Assembly: GCA_019117105.1 (NCBI GenBank)
Contig: DXAH01000013.1
Location: 1 to 64,000, forward strand
Length of the DNA: 64,000 nucleotides
From: Duodenibacillus intestinigallinarum
GTDB taxonomy: Bacteria; Pseudomonadota; Gammaproteobacteria; Burkholderiales; Burkholderiaceae_F
Reading direction: 5' to 3'
Below are positions 25,829 to 34,793 of the stretch, piece after piece. A program made the position numbers and the translations under genes. How positions within the stretch are numbered: the stretch's first letter is position 1; every line of letters starts with the position of its first letter. The notes below the pieces were generated by a model. It was not told the origin of the DNA, made no database searches, and worked only from the letters and a program-made list of their open reading frames with translations.

Positions 25829-26368
25829 TTAGCCTTGCAACGTTTCGATGGTCTGGTTGCGGTTGGTGTAGATGCAGATGTCGCCTGCGATATCCAAGGC
25901 CGCCTTGACGATGGAAGGAGCATCCATTTCGGTGTGTTCCTTCAGAGCTCGTGCAGCCGACAGAGCGTAATTACCGCCCGAGCCGATCGCAGCGATGCCG
26001 CCTTCGGGTTCGATCACATCGCCGTTACCCGAGAGCACCAGCGTGGCGTCCTTGTCGGCCACGATCATCATGGCTTCAAGATGACGCAACATGCGATCGG
26101 TGCGCCACAGTTTGGCTAGCTCCACTGCCGCGCGCATCAAATTGCCCGAATGCTTTTCGAGTTCGCCCTCGAAGCGCTCCACCAGTGTGAAGGCATCGGC
26201 CGTAGCGCCGGCAAAACCGACCAAAATGCGGTCGTGATAAATGCGGCGCACTTTGCGTGCGGTTGCCTTGAAGACAACGTTGCCGAGCGTCACCTGTCCG
26301 TCGCCGCCCATCGTCACGGTGTTACCGCGGCGCACACACACTATGGTCGTTCCGTGAAACTGTTCCAT
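25829..26368 (-). CDS. hslV: HslV peptidase subunit
   Basis: 179 residues, proteasome-like threonine protease of the cytoplasmic HslVU complex. The catalytic Thr is expected to be T7 after removal of the propeptide MEQFHG (MEQFHGTTIVCVRRG), the betaproteobacterial form; many other HslV proteins begin directly with Met-Thr-Thr. The GGDGQVTLGN motif follows. It heads the hslV-hslU pair and lies downstream of dksA with a terminator between, as in many Burkholderiales. Confidence 0.97.
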   Translation of the reverse strand: MEQFHGTTIVCVRRGNTVTMGGDGQVTLGNVVFKATARKVRRIYHDRILVGFAGATADAFTLVERFEGELEKHSGNLMRAAVELAKLWRTDRMLRHLEAMMIVADKDATLVLSGNGDVIEPEGGIAAIGSGGNYALSAARALKEHTEMDAPSIVKAALDIAGDICIYTNRNQTIETLQG

Positions 26369-26420
26369 AAGATCCTCTTTGTATCCGTCCAGATTACTTC
26401 AAAAATCCGGCTTGTCCTTA

Positions 26421-26446
26421 CGAAAAAGGAAGGCTTGAGCCTTCCT
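26421..26446 (-). terminator. Intrinsic terminator downstream of dksA
   Basis: On the minus strand AGGAAGGCT and AGCCTTCCT form a 9-bp stem with a 2-nt apex, followed by TTTTT. It is about 110 bases after the dksA stop. A second hairpin without T-run lies at 26499-26518 (7-bp stem), nearer to dksA. Confidence 0.75.
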
Positions 26447-26553
26447 CTTACGTGTTTTTGCGCGGTTGACGTCAAAAGAAAATTGCACAAGGGCTCAAGC
26501 CCGAGAACTTCCTCGGGCCTGGACGCCAAAAAACCGCACCAGACGTCGACGTA

Positions 26554-26973
26554 TCAGTCGCCGAACATCTTCTGCTTAATCTCGCGGCGTTCCTGCGCTT
26601 CCAGAGAAAGCGTAGCCGTCGGGCGGGCCAGAAGACGGCGCACGCCGATCGGTTCGCCGGTTTCTTCGCAATAGCCGTATTCGCCTTCGTCAATGCGCTT
26701 GATGGCCGCCTGCACCTTCTTGAGAAGCTTGCGTTCGCGGTCGCGAGTGCGCAGTTCGAGTGCGTGTTCCTCTTCGATCGTCGCACGGTCGGCCGGATCA
26801 GGCACCACAGTCGATTCGCGCAGATTTTCAGTCGTCTGGCCGGCGTTGTGGCGCAGTTCTGCTTCCATCTCCGTCAGACGGTTGCGGAAAAACTCAAGCT
26901 GCTTGTCGTTCATGTAGTCCTTGTCGGACATCGCCAAGAGCTCTTGCTCGGTCAAAGTCTTTTTTGTTGCCAT
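26554..26973 (-). CDS. dksA: RNA polymerase-binding regulator DksA, cysteine-poor form
   Basis: 139 residues from ATG 26973 (MATKKTLTEQ). DksA enters the RNA polymerase secondary channel and, with ppGpp, reprogrammes transcription. The coiled-coil tip motif is DPADRA. In the zinc-finger region only the first of the four usual Cys remains (YGYCEETGEP, then LSLEAQ), so the protein probably does not hold zinc; such forms are usual in alpha- and betaproteobacteria. A COG0523 GTPase gene lies just upstream on the same strand, 158 bp away. A longer upstream frame exists but lacks resemblance to DksA. Confidence 0.95.
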   Translation of the reverse strand: MATKKTLTEQELLAMSDKDYMNDKQLEFFRNRLTEMEAELRHNAGQTTENLRESTVVPDPADRATIEEEHALELRTRDRERKLLKKVQAAIKRIDEGEYGYCEETGEPIGVRRLLARPTATLSLEAQERREIKQKMFGD

Positions 26974-27131
26974 AAAACTCTTTCGATCTACAGAAGTAGT
27001 CTCAGCGCCGGCGGCGTGAAAAATGAGTCCGCGTAAACGCCGATGCTTTTTGAAGGCGCACACAATAGCACAAAAGCTTGAAATCTATGACTATTTGTAC
27101 CCGCCGACTTGTAACGTTTTTCAAACCGGCC

Positions 27132-28130
27132 TCAGGCCAGGCAGGATTCAAATCCCTTGAGAATCGCCTCTTTAGGCAATTTGCGTCCGATGATCACAAA
27201 CTTGGTTTCGGGTTTGTTCTCCCCCCAAGGACCGAGCACGTCAGCCCCGAACACCATGTGCACGCCCTGCACCACACAGCGGCGATCCGTCCCCTTCAGA
27301 TAGAGCACTCCCTTGTAGCGCAGCATGTCGGGGCCGTAGACCGCCACCAAGCTTTGTAGGTACTGCTCAAAGCGGGGCGCGTCGAACGGCTTGTCGGACG
27401 TAAAGACAAACGCGGCCACATCGTCACCGTGATGATGCTTGTGTGCTCCGGTAAGAAACGTCGGATCGACATCCAAAATGTCGTTCATGTTAAAGCCGTA
27501 GATGTCGATCACCTTATCGATGGGCACATTGCCCATGTCGGCCACTTCGATGGGGGCGCGGGGGTTGATCGCAATCAGACGCTCCTTGAGCGCAGCGAGT
27601 TCTTCAGAGCTCACCAGATCGGCCTTGGAAATGAAAATGCGGTCGGCAAAAGCGATCTGATCAAGAGCCACCTCTTCCTTGGCGATCGTTTCGTCGGCAT
27701 GCTTGGCGTCAACAAGCGTCACCACGCCGTCGAGGCGGAAAAAGGCCGCGACCGCATCGTCCATAAAGAAGGTCTGGCAGACGGGGCCGGGATTGGCCAC
27801 ACCCGTGGTTTCGATGACGACGTGATCAAAATCAATCTCGCCTTTGTCACGCTGGATGCGCAGGTTCGTGAGCACGCGCGACAGGTCGCCGCGGATCGTA
27901 CAGCAGATGCAGCCGTTGTTCATCGTAACGATCTGTTCGGCGCCGTCCTGCACAAGCAAATCGTTGTCAATGGTCTGTTCGCCGAGTTCGTTTTCGATCA
28001 CGGCGATCTTGCGGCCGTGGTTTTCCTGCAGGATGCGGTTCAGAAGCGTCGTCTTGCCGGCACCCAGAAAGCCCGTGAGCACTGTGACCGAAATATCGGG
28101 TTCGGCCATCGGATCAAAGTCTTCCGTCAT
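27132..28130 (-). CDS. COG0523 G3E GTPase (CobW/YjiA/ZNG-type metal chaperone)
   Basis: 332 residues. Walker A is GFLGAGKTT at 20-28 and the family metal-binding motif GCICC is at 73-77. SKADLV is the guanine-specificity motif. A His cluster HKHHHGDD near residue 230 could bind metal, and the C-terminal CobW_C domain follows. These proteins are thought to deliver metals, often zinc or cobalt, to client enzymes. Position next to dksA is recurrent in related bacteria. No Zur box was recognised in the 62-bp upstream gap, which holds the rlmI terminator. The exact metal and client are unknown. Confidence 0.85.
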   Translation of the reverse strand: MTEDFDPMAEPDISVTVLTGFLGAGKTTLLNRILQENHGRKIAVIENELGEQTIDNDLLVQDGAEQIVTMNNGCICCTIRGDLSRVLTNLRIQRDKGEIDFDHVVIETTGVANPGPVCQTFFMDDAVAAFFRLDGVVTLVDAKHADETIAKEEVALDQIAFADRIFISKADLVSSEELAALKERLIAINPRAPIEVADMGNVPIDKVIDIYGFNMNDILDVDPTFLTGAHKHHHGDDVAAFVFTSDKPFDAPRFEQYLQSLVAVYGPDMLRYKGVLYLKGTDRRCVVQGVHMVFGADVLGPWGENKPETKFVIIGRKLPKEAILKGFESCLA

Positions 28131-28153
28131 TTTGTCTTATCCTTCCATCACAA

Positions 28154-28180
28154 CAGAAAAAGCGCCTCAACAAAGGCGCC
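28154..28180 (-). terminator. Intrinsic terminator of rlmI
   Basis: On the minus strand GGCGCCT and AGGCGCT form a 7-bp stem with a 6-nt loop, followed by TTTTTC, 13 bases after the rlmI stop codon. Confidence 0.75.
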
Positions 28181-28192
28181 TTCCGTAAAATC

Positions 28193-29410
28193 TCAATTGC
28201 AGAGCTTCAGGTGCAAGCCCTTGAGGTATTCGCCCTCGGGGAACGTCATCAGCAGCGGATGATCGACCCCGGCACCGAAACGCGTCAGCGCCCAGGCCTG
28301 TCGTCGCGAATCAATGACGGCACCGGCCACAATCTTCTGGAAAAGATCCGTATCAATGGCACCCGAACAGGAGAACGTCAGCAGCTGACCGCCGGCGCGA
28401 AGCAGGCGCAGACCGTTGAGGTTGATGTCCTTGTAAGCTCTTGCGGCGCGATCCACATGATAGTGACTCGAAGCGAACTTGGGAGGATCCAGAATGATGA
28501 GATCGTACGTGTCCCCCGCTTCGCGGGCCCGGCGCAGATAGTCGAAGACGTCGGCCTGCTGCCACTTGCACACATCCGGCGCAAAACCGTTGAGTTCGGC
28601 ATTGGCCTGTGCACGGGCAAGCGCTTCGGCCGAAGAATCGACGCTCACCACTTCTTCGGCGCCGCCAGCGGCCAGCGCAAGCGAAAAGCCGCCGGTGTAG
28701 CAGAAGCAATTAAGCGCTCGAAGTCCGCGACCGGTTTCCTTCTTGAAGGCGCGGGCGATGTTTTGCGCGGCCAATCGGCTTTCGCGCTGATCGACGTAAA
28801 AGCCCGTCTTGTGCCCCACGCGCACATCCACACCATACTTCACACCGTCTTCTACAACTTCGATGATGGCAGGAGGCTCTTCTCCGGCAAGCACGCCCAC
28901 GTGCTCTTCTAGACCTTCTCGCTTGCGGGTGGCCGCATCCGAACGATCGAACACGCCCCTGGCACCCGTGCACTTCATCAAAGCGGCCACGATCTCTTCG
29001 CTGTTTGCCTGTACGGCCGCGCTCTGAAACTGCGTCACAACCCAGTCGCCGTACATATCGGCCACCAGCCCCGGAATGCCGTCGGCTTCGGCAAAGACCA
29101 GACGGCGGGCATTAGTGCGTTCCAAGAGGGATGCGCGAGCGGCAACGGCCTTCTCGATGCGCCGCGTGAGAAAACCCGGCTGCGGCGCTTCTTCTCCGGC
29201 GTAGGTGAACATGCGCACACGCAATGTGGAAGCGGGCGACCAACCGCCAAAGCCCAACTCTCGGCCGTCGTGCGAGACCACGCGCACCATTTCGCCGGCG
29301 GCAATCTTGACGCCCTTTTGTCCGGCCTTGGCAACGGCCGTGTCGTAGACCCACGGATGGCGGCGCAGCAGACTTTTTTCTTTGTCTTTCTTTAAAACGA
29401 TGTCTTGCAT
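28193..29410 (-). CDS. rlmI: RlmI-like 23S rRNA cytosine methyltransferase
   Basis: 405 residues from ATG 29410 (MQDIVLKKDKEKSLLRRHPW), preceded by TTGAGAG. It has an N-terminal PUA domain, then a Rossmann methyltransferase with SAM motif LNCFCYTGGFSLALAAGG and catalytic-loop motif LDPPKF. E. coli RlmI makes 5-methylcytosine 1962 in 23S rRNA; the RlmK half of RlmKL is related, so the exact position is inferred. It is 33 bp downstream of dapF on the same strand. Confidence 0.85.
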   Translation of the reverse strand: MQDIVLKKDKEKSLLRRHPWVYDTAVAKAGQKGVKIAAGEMVRVVSHDGRELGFGGWSPASTLRVRMFTYAGEEAPQPGFLTRRIEKAVAARASLLERTNARRLVFAEADGIPGLVADMYGDWVVTQFQSAAVQANSEEIVAALMKCTGARGVFDRSDAATRKREGLEEHVGVLAGEEPPAIIEVVEDGVKYGVDVRVGHKTGFYVDQRESRLAAQNIARAFKKETGRGLRALNCFCYTGGFSLALAAGGAEEVVSVDSSAEALARAQANAELNGFAPDVCKWQQADVFDYLRRAREAGDTYDLIILDPPKFASSHYHVDRAARAYKDINLNGLRLLRAGGQLLTFSCSGAIDTDLFQKIVAGAVIDSRRQAWALTRFGAGVDHPLLMTFPEGEYLKGLHLKLCN

Positions 29411-29443
29411 GTCGACTCTCAAATTCGTATCAAAAAATCTTTC

Positions 29444-30322
29444 TCAGAAACCGGCCGTCGGCAACACGATCCGATCAAGCTCGATTTCGCCGGTAAAAAC
29501 AGTCACGGCCGGACCCGACAAGTAGACCGAGTCTTGGGCCTGTCCGCTCCAGCGAACGCGAATGTCACCGCCGCGCATGTGAACAAGCACATCGTTGTCC
29601 AAAAGGCCGCGGCGAATGCCTGAGACGACCGCGGCGCACGCCCCCGACCCGCAGGCAAGCGTCTCGCCTGCGCCACGCTCGTAGACACGAAGGTTGACTT
29701 CCTTTCGGCTGATGACCTGCATGAATCCGGCATTAACCTGGTGCTCAAACACCGGCATTTCCTGTAAGGCGCTGCCCACGGCGCCGACCATATCGGTCGC
29801 AACGTCCTTAACCAAACGAACGGCGTGAGGATTACCCATCGAAACGATGCTCACCCAGTTATCAACTCCTGCGGCCGTGATTTTATAGAGCGTTGCTTCG
29901 CCTTCGATTTGCGTTTCCACCCCCTCACCGACAAGACCGACGTCGTCAGCCTCAAAACGGGGCCTGCCCATATCAACTGTGACCGTGCCGTCGTCTTCGA
30001 TATGCGGACGAATGATTCCCTTAACCGTTTCGCAGGCAATCATCTTTTTATCCGTCAGGCCGAGCTCTCGCACGAAAACCGCAAAGCAGCGCGCGCCATT
30101 GCCGCACATTTCGACCTCGCCGCCGCTGCAATTAAATATGCGGTACTTGAAATCAATGTCGGGCAACTCGCTTTTTTCCACCACCAGCAGCTGATCGCAT
30201 CCCACGCCGTAGCGTCGATCGCACAACGCACGGATCTGCTGGCTCGTGAGCATAAACGGTTCCTGCGTGGCGTCGAGCATGACGAAGTCGTTGCCTGCGC
30301 CCTGCATTTTTGTAAATCGCAT
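29444..30322 (-). CDS. dapF: Diaminopimelate epimerase
   Basis: 292 residues. It converts LL- to meso-diaminopimelate for lysine and peptidoglycan synthesis using two active-site cysteines, here C73 (EMCGNGARC) and C224 (ETLACGSGAC). The N-terminus MRFTKMQGAGNDFV is the family signature. It starts 2 bp after the acyltransferase gene, an arrangement known from Burkholderiales. Confidence 0.96.
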   Translation of the reverse strand: MRFTKMQGAGNDFVMLDATQEPFMLTSQQIRALCDRRYGVGCDQLLVVEKSELPDIDFKYRIFNCSGGEVEMCGNGARCFAVFVRELGLTDKKMIACETVKGIIRPHIEDDGTVTVDMGRPRFEADDVGLVGEGVETQIEGEATLYKITAAGVDNWVSIVSMGNPHAVRLVKDVATDMVGAVGSALQEMPVFEHQVNAGFMQVISRKEVNLRVYERGAGETLACGSGACAAVVSGIRRGLLDNDVLVHMRGGDIRVRWSGQAQDSVYLSGPAVTVFTGEIELDRIVLPTAGF

Positions 30323-30324
30323 AG

Positions 30325-31218
30325 TTAGTTTTCGTAAACGGAAGGTTCACCCTCGGGGCGCGTCTTAAAACGTCGATGCGACCAGAGGTACTGATCCGGC
30401 AGCTTCAAAATCCAGTTCTCGAGTTCGGCCGTGATGCGACGGGTATCGGCTTCGACATCGTCGGTCGGGTAGTTCTCCCAAGCCGGAGAGATATGCACCA
30501 CGTACCCCTTATCGGTCATCTCGGCGATACACATGCAAACCTTGGCGCGCGTAAGCTTGGCCAGTCGGCAGGCCATCGGCACGGTTGCCGCAGGCACCCC
30601 GAAAAACGGAATGAAGATAGAGTTCTTCCGCCCGTGATCCATGTCGGGGAGATAGTAAAAGGGCAGTCCCTTATTCATGGCGCGGATCACGGCCTTGAGG
30701 TCGCCGCGGCCGTGCTTGGCGATCAGTTCCGGATTGGCAAAGCGCAGCCGCCCCTTGAGGGCCGCTTCGTCCCAGACCGGATTGGCTTGCTTTTGGTAGA
30801 GCGAGCAGCCGCGCACGTGCAGATTCAGCCCGATGCCTGCGGCATCAAGCCCCACAAAGTGCGGAGAAATCACGATCAGATGTTCACCGCGGGCAACTGT
30901 TTCCGTGATGTTTTCGACTCCTTCAAAGCGCACCATGGCCGCGACCTCATCGCGCGAGCCAGCCCAGAGCACGCCGTGATCGAGTGCGGCGCGCATGAGT
31001 TTTCGGTAAAAACTTTTTGCAATTTGACGGCGTTCGGCTTCAGTCTTATCCGGGAAACACAACCTCAGATTGGTGAGCGTCACGCGACGGCGCTTCGGAA
31101 TGACGAGCCAAAACACAAAAGCGAGCAGGGCGGCCAGGCCCGAGCGAACGCTCACGGGTACGTGGCGCAGGCTTTTGATGACCGCAATCCAGAACCGCGA
31201 TAGAAGGTTAAGAATCAT
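30325..31218 (-). CDS. Lipid A late acyltransferase (LpxL/HtrB family)
   Basis: 297 residues with an N-terminal membrane helix and the HX4D catalytic motif at H120-D125 (SPHFVGLD). The family adds secondary acyl chains to Kdo-lipid A at the inner membrane. Other family blocks are NLRLCFPDK and DMDHGRKNSIFIPFFGVPA. Only one such gene is seen here, although many relatives have two in tandem. It heads a unit with dapF and probably rlmI. LpxL and LpxM cannot be distinguished reliably. Confidence 0.88.
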   Translation of the reverse strand: MILNLLSRFWIAVIKSLRHVPVSVRSGLAALLAFVFWLVIPKRRRVTLTNLRLCFPDKTEAERRQIAKSFYRKLMRAALDHGVLWAGSRDEVAAMVRFEGVENITETVARGEHLIVISPHFVGLDAAGIGLNLHVRGCSLYQKQANPVWDEAALKGRLRFANPELIAKHGRGDLKAVIRAMNKGLPFYYLPDMDHGRKNSIFIPFFGVPAATVPMACRLAKLTRAKVCMCIAEMTDKGYVVHISPAWENYPTDDVEADTRRITAELENWILKLPDQYLWSHRRFKTRPEGEPSVYEN

Positions 31219-31364
31219 GAGCAGTAAAAAATCCTCTTTAAGCCTAGCGATTGTAACAACTCGACCTGCCGTTTAAGCCGCTTGCGGGCTGTGCCCGCTA
31301 TACTCATTGATCGTTTGAAAGAGGCTGATTGCCTGTTTGCTTTCGTACCGCTTGTATTTTTCGC

Positions 31365-33104
31365 ATGTCTGCCATTCGTACTTCGCTTAGCATTCTTCTC
31401 GGTGCCGTTCTGGGTTTTGCCGCCGTCCACGCCGCATCCCCTCTGGCTTCCGGCACGGTCAGCCGTGCCGATCACGCTGCTGCCCAAAAGTCCGCGCAGG
31501 ATGCCGACATCATCCGCAGTCTTCTCGTCGGTGAATTCGCCGTGCAGTCCGGCGACTCGGAACTGGCATGGAAGGCTTTCCTTACCGCAGCGCAAAAAGG
31601 CCGCTCGGCCGAAGCTGCGGGACGCGCCTTTGACATTGCGCAGGAAGCAGACAACGAAGAAGCGGCTGATCAGGCTCTCAAGGTCTGGACGGAACTTGAT
31701 CCCAACAACCGTCAAGTTCGGCTGATCAAAGCCGAAGAGCTCTTTAGCCAAGGCAAATACGATGAAGCGGGCGAACTTGTCAAAGGTCTGGTGCAGGCGG
31801 CGCGCGATCCGGCAGGCGCCTTGGACGAACTCGGTGGAATGCAGCAAGTGGCTCCCGCCAAAGATCTCTTTTATCACGCCTTCGTCAAGGCGGCCGTTGA
31901 TCTCAAAGAAGATGCCCGTGCTCAGCTCGTGCTCTCCGAACTCGCCAACCGCGCCCGCATGACGCCCCAAGCCGCCATGCACGCGTCCAAGGCAATGGAT
32001 CTTGCGCCTGACAGTCCTCACGTGCTGATGAAAGGCATTGACGCGGAGTTTCAAAACGATCCCAAAAAGGCCATGAAGCGCTTGGAAGACTATCTCACGC
32101 GCCACCCGGACTCCTTTGAACTGCGTCTGGCCTACGCCAAGTCACTGCTTCGTACCGGCAACGGCAAGAAGCTCGACGAGCAGCTCAAGCGCCTGGAAGA
32201 AGGCCGCCGCGACGATGCGCACAGCATGATGCTTCTGGGCATGATCGCCGAAGAAGCTCGCCTCTACGAACGCGCCGAACTCTACTACAAGCGCTACCTC
32301 GTGCTTTTGAGCAAAGCCGAAAAGACGGCGCTGCTGCCCGATACGGCATACGTGCGCTTAGGCATGGTCAAGCTCGCGCAAGGCGACCGCAAGGCCGCCA
32401 TTGAGTGGCTCGACCGCGTCGAAGGCGGCGACAAGTACGAAGCCGCCCGCATCAAGCAGGCCGAACTGCTTGCCGAATCCGGCAGCGTGGACGGCGCCTG
32501 CAAGGTTTTGCGCGGCATCCGCACGACGGATGCCAAACGCAAGATGAGTCTGGACGTGGCCTGCGCCGAATTGCTTTTGAAGACCAAGCAGTTCACTCCG
32601 GCTCTGGACGTGCTGATTGAGGCGCTCGAAGCCGGTCCCAAGAATCCCGAGCTGCTTTACCGCACCGCCATCCTCGCCGTGCAACAGGACCGTTTCAAAG
32701 ATGCCGAAAAGCTCTTTGAACGCTTTATTGCCGAAAATCCGGACAACCCCAACGGCTGGAATTCTCTGGGATTTTTGTGGGTCGACCGCGCGATGCATCT
32801 CGACAAAGCCGAGCGCTATCTCAACAAGGCAATGGAACTGAGCGGCGGCAAGGATGCGGCTATCACCGACTCTCTGGGCTGGCTGCGTTATCGTCAGGGC
32901 CGACTTGAGGAGGCCGAGTCGCTCGTGCGCAAGGCACAAAACGCTTTGCCGGCCGACACCGAGATCGCGCTGCATCTGGCTGAAATTCTCTACGTGGTCG
33001 GCAAGACCGCCGAGGCCGACAGCTACATCGCCTCGGTGCTCGAGGGCGAACCGAACAACACAAAGGCTAAAGAGTTGCGCCACCATCGGGGCCCGGCCAA
33101 ATGA
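31365..33104 (+). CDS. Exported tetratricopeptide repeat protein
   Basis: 579 residues from ATG 31365, with a signal peptide of about 23 residues (LLGAVLGFAAVHA). The mature protein is built of helical TPR-like repeats, for example YERAELYYKRYLVLL, KDAEKLFERFIAENPDNPNG and KAERYLNKAMELSGG near the end. It is the usual gene before lolB and ispE in betaproteobacteria. TPR proteins of this place are presumed to act in the periplasm or at the outer membrane as assembly platforms, but no function is established here. It overlaps lolB by 4 bp. Confidence 0.85.
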   Translation: MSAIRTSLSILLGAVLGFAAVHAASPLASGTVSRADHAAAQKSAQDADIIRSLLVGEFAVQSGDSELAWKAFLTAAQKGRSAEAAGRAFDIAQEADNEEAADQALKVWTELDPNNRQVRLIKAEELFSQGKYDEAGELVKGLVQAARDPAGALDELGGMQQVAPAKDLFYHAFVKAAVDLKEDARAQLVLSELANRARMTPQAAMHASKAMDLAPDSPHVLMKGIDAEFQNDPKKAMKRLEDYLTRHPDSFELRLAYAKSLLRTGNGKKLDEQLKRLEEGRRDDAHSMMLLGMIAEEARLYERAELYYKRYLVLLSKAEKTALLPDTAYVRLGMVKLAQGDRKAAIEWLDRVEGGDKYEAARIKQAELLAESGSVDGACKVLRGIRTTDAKRKMSLDVACAELLLKTKQFTPALDVLIEALEAGPKNPELLYRTAILAVQQDRFKDAEKLFERFIAENPDNPNGWNSLGFLWVDRAMHLDKAERYLNKAMELSGGKDAAITDSLGWLRYRQGRLEEAESLVRKAQNALPADTEIALHLAEILYVVGKTAEADSYIASVLEGEPNNTKAKELRHHRGPAK

Positions 33105-33628
33105 AGCGCCGAACGCTGTTTCTTAGTTCCCTCGTGCTCCTGAGCGGCTGCACGGCCGTGCACTCGCCCGGCACACGTGAACGCGCCGGGCGCTTTTCGC
33201 TACGCGCCGTGGGCCCCAAAGGCGCCGAAGCCGCAACCGGACGCTGGAAGCTCGTTGAGTCGAAAGACCTTACCGAACTCACGCTCATGACTCCGCTTTA
33301 CGGCATCCTCGCCCGCATCACCGTCACGCCCGAAGGCGCCACGCTCGAGCGTCCCAACAAAGAAAGTGAGGGCGCCTTCGACTCGGCCGCAAGCGCCCAA
33401 GAATTGATGCAGCAGCACCTGGGCTTCGGACTGCCCGCCGACATGCTCTCGTCATGGCTTTCTGGTGAACCCTGGGTACAGGCCCCCGCTCAAGTTGCTG
33501 ACGACTCTTTCACGCAATCGGGATGGCAAATCGCCGTCAGGCGCCGCAAGCCCGACGGCTCTCCTGCACTCGTCACGCTCTCGCAGAGCACCCCGAGACA
33601 GATCACTCTGACCCTAGTCATCGAATAA
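33101..33628 (+). CDS. lolB: Outer-membrane lipoprotein receptor LolB
   Basis: 175 residues. The lipobox LLSGC puts the lipidated cysteine at C17. LolB accepts lipoproteins from the periplasmic carrier LolA and inserts them into the outer membrane. The mature part begins with a GRFSLRAVGP strand typical of LolB and includes a GLPADMLSSWLSG loop. The start overlaps the TPR gene stop (ATGA), and ispE begins 2 bp after the end. Sequence conservation is low in this family; the gene order supports the call. Confidence 0.88.
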   Translation: MKRRTLFLSSLVLLSGCTAVHSPGTRERAGRFSLRAVGPKGAEAATGRWKLVESKDLTELTLMTPLYGILARITVTPEGATLERPNKESEGAFDSAASAQELMQQHLGFGLPADMLSSWLSGEPWVQAPAQVADDSFTQSGWQIAVRRRKPDGSPALVTLSQSTPRQITLTLVIE

Positions 33629-33630
33629 CC

Positions 33631-34491
33631 ATGACCGCTTCGTCGCTCGAACTCAAGGCTCCGGCCAAACTCAACCTTTTTCTGCACGTAGTGGGGCAAC
33701 GCTCCGACGGCATGCATCTGCTTGAATCCGTGTTCGTGCTGATTGATCTGTGCGACGACATCGTTCTGGAGCTTGACCCGAGCGGCGAAATCACACGTAC
33801 GGGCGACGTCGTAGGAGACGTGGAAAAAGACCTTTGCGTGCGCGCCGCCCGCGCTCTGCAACAGGCAAGCGGCACGACGCTTGGCTGTCGCATCCTCGTG
33901 AAAAAACGCATTCCCGCTGGCGCCGGCATGGGCGGCGGCTCCAGCGATTGTGCAAGCACCCTGATGGGACTCAACAAGCTCTGGGGACTGAACTGGCCGC
34001 GAAAAAAACTCATGCCGATCGGCGAATCGCTCGGTGCCGACGTCCCCTTCTTTCTCTTCGGACAAAACGCCTTTGCGCAAGGCACCGGCGGCATTCTCAG
34101 GCCGATGGCCGTCCCCTCAGCCTGGGCGGCAATCGTCATGCCGTCTCAGCCCACCGCTACAGCGTTGATTTTTCAGCATCCAGCCTTGACAAGAGACACG
34201 AAATCCTTGAAAATTTCGTCTCTTTCTCAGCAACTCAGCAATCAATGGCCCGAGCCGATCGGCCGAAACGATTTGCAACCCGTTGCTGTACGGATCAATC
34301 CTGAAATCGGAAAAGCCCTGCAAACACTAGGCTCCGGTGCCCGAATGACGGGATCCGGCTCCGCGGTTTTTGCGCTTTTCGACTCGGAAAAGAACGCCGC
34401 AGAGGCGCTCGGCTCCGTGACGTATCCCATGCGGGGATACGTTGCGAAGATTCTTCAGGAACATCCGTCCGTCGATTGCTTAGCGAGCTGA
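33631..34491 (+). CDS. ispE: 4-diphosphocytidyl-2-C-methyl-D-erythritol kinase
   Basis: 286 residues from ATG 33631, directly after lolB; a longer upstream frame overlaps lolB and is not family-like. GHMP kinase of the MEP isoprenoid pathway. The ATP-binding loop PAGAGMGGGSSDC is at about 95-107 and the N-terminal APAKLNLFLHV is the family signature. The C-terminal ARMTGSGSAVFAL is motif III. The tRNA-Gln gene follows 20 bp later. Confidence 0.96.
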   Translation: MTASSLELKAPAKLNLFLHVVGQRSDGMHLLESVFVLIDLCDDIVLELDPSGEITRTGDVVGDVEKDLCVRAARALQQASGTTLGCRILVKKRIPAGAGMGGGSSDCASTLMGLNKLWGLNWPRKKLMPIGESLGADVPFFLFGQNAFAQGTGGILRPMAVPSAWAAIVMPSQPTATALIFQHPALTRDTKSLKISSLSQQLSNQWPEPIGRNDLQPVAVRINPEIGKALQTLGSGARMTGSGSAVFALFDSEKNAAEALGSVTYPMRGYVAKILQEHPSVDCLAS

Positions 34492-34511
34492 TAAAGACGA
34501 GAGAAACGGAC

Positions 34512-34587
34512 AGGGGTGTCGCCAAGTGGTTAAGGCACCGGATTTTGATTCCGGTATGCGAAGGTTCGAATCCTTCCACCCCTGCCA
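34512..34587 (+). tRNA. tRNA-Gln (anticodon TTG)
   Basis: 76 nt with CCA encoded at 34585-34587. The acceptor stem AGGGGTG (34512-34518) pairs perfectly with CACCCCT (34577-34583). The anticodon stem CCGGA/TCCGG encloses loop TTTTGAT with anticodon TTG at 34545-34547. The T-arm shows GGTTCGAATCC. tRNA-Gln between ispE and prs is a conserved betaproteobacterial arrangement. Confidence 0.97.
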
Positions 34588-34610
34588 AAACACTGTTTTG
34601 AGTGTTTTTC
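34587..34610 (+). terminator. Terminator after tRNA-Gln
   Basis: AAAACACT at 34587-34594 and AGTGTTTT at 34601-34608 form a stem whose 3' arm continues into a T-run, immediately after the tRNA 3' end. Confidence 0.65.
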
Positions 34611-34646
34611 CTGCACAACGAACTGCGCAGGCGTCTCGGAAAATCT

Positions 34647-34674
34647 TTGCAATTTGTAAAGAGCGTCCTAGACT
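34647..34674 (+). promoter_or_regulatory. Candidate promoter of prs
   Basis: TTGCAA at 34647-34652 and TAGACT at 34669-34674, spaced 16 bp, lie in the 206-bp gap between tRNA-Gln and prs. Matches to the consensus are partial. Confidence 0.3.
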
Positions 34675-34793
34675 GCTTGGCGCGGTTTTATTTTTTGCGG
34701 ACGAGAAGAAAATTTCCCGTTTGCGGATGCGTTTCGCATCAAAAATTTTTTGCGTTGTTATTCGTGCACGCACCCACTTTTCAGAGGGTAAAA

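Noticed and set aside
28193..29422. Earlier TTG start for rlmI at 29422
   Set aside because: ATG at 29410 has GAGAG at good distance and matches the conserved N-terminus; the TTG overlaps this ribosome binding site.
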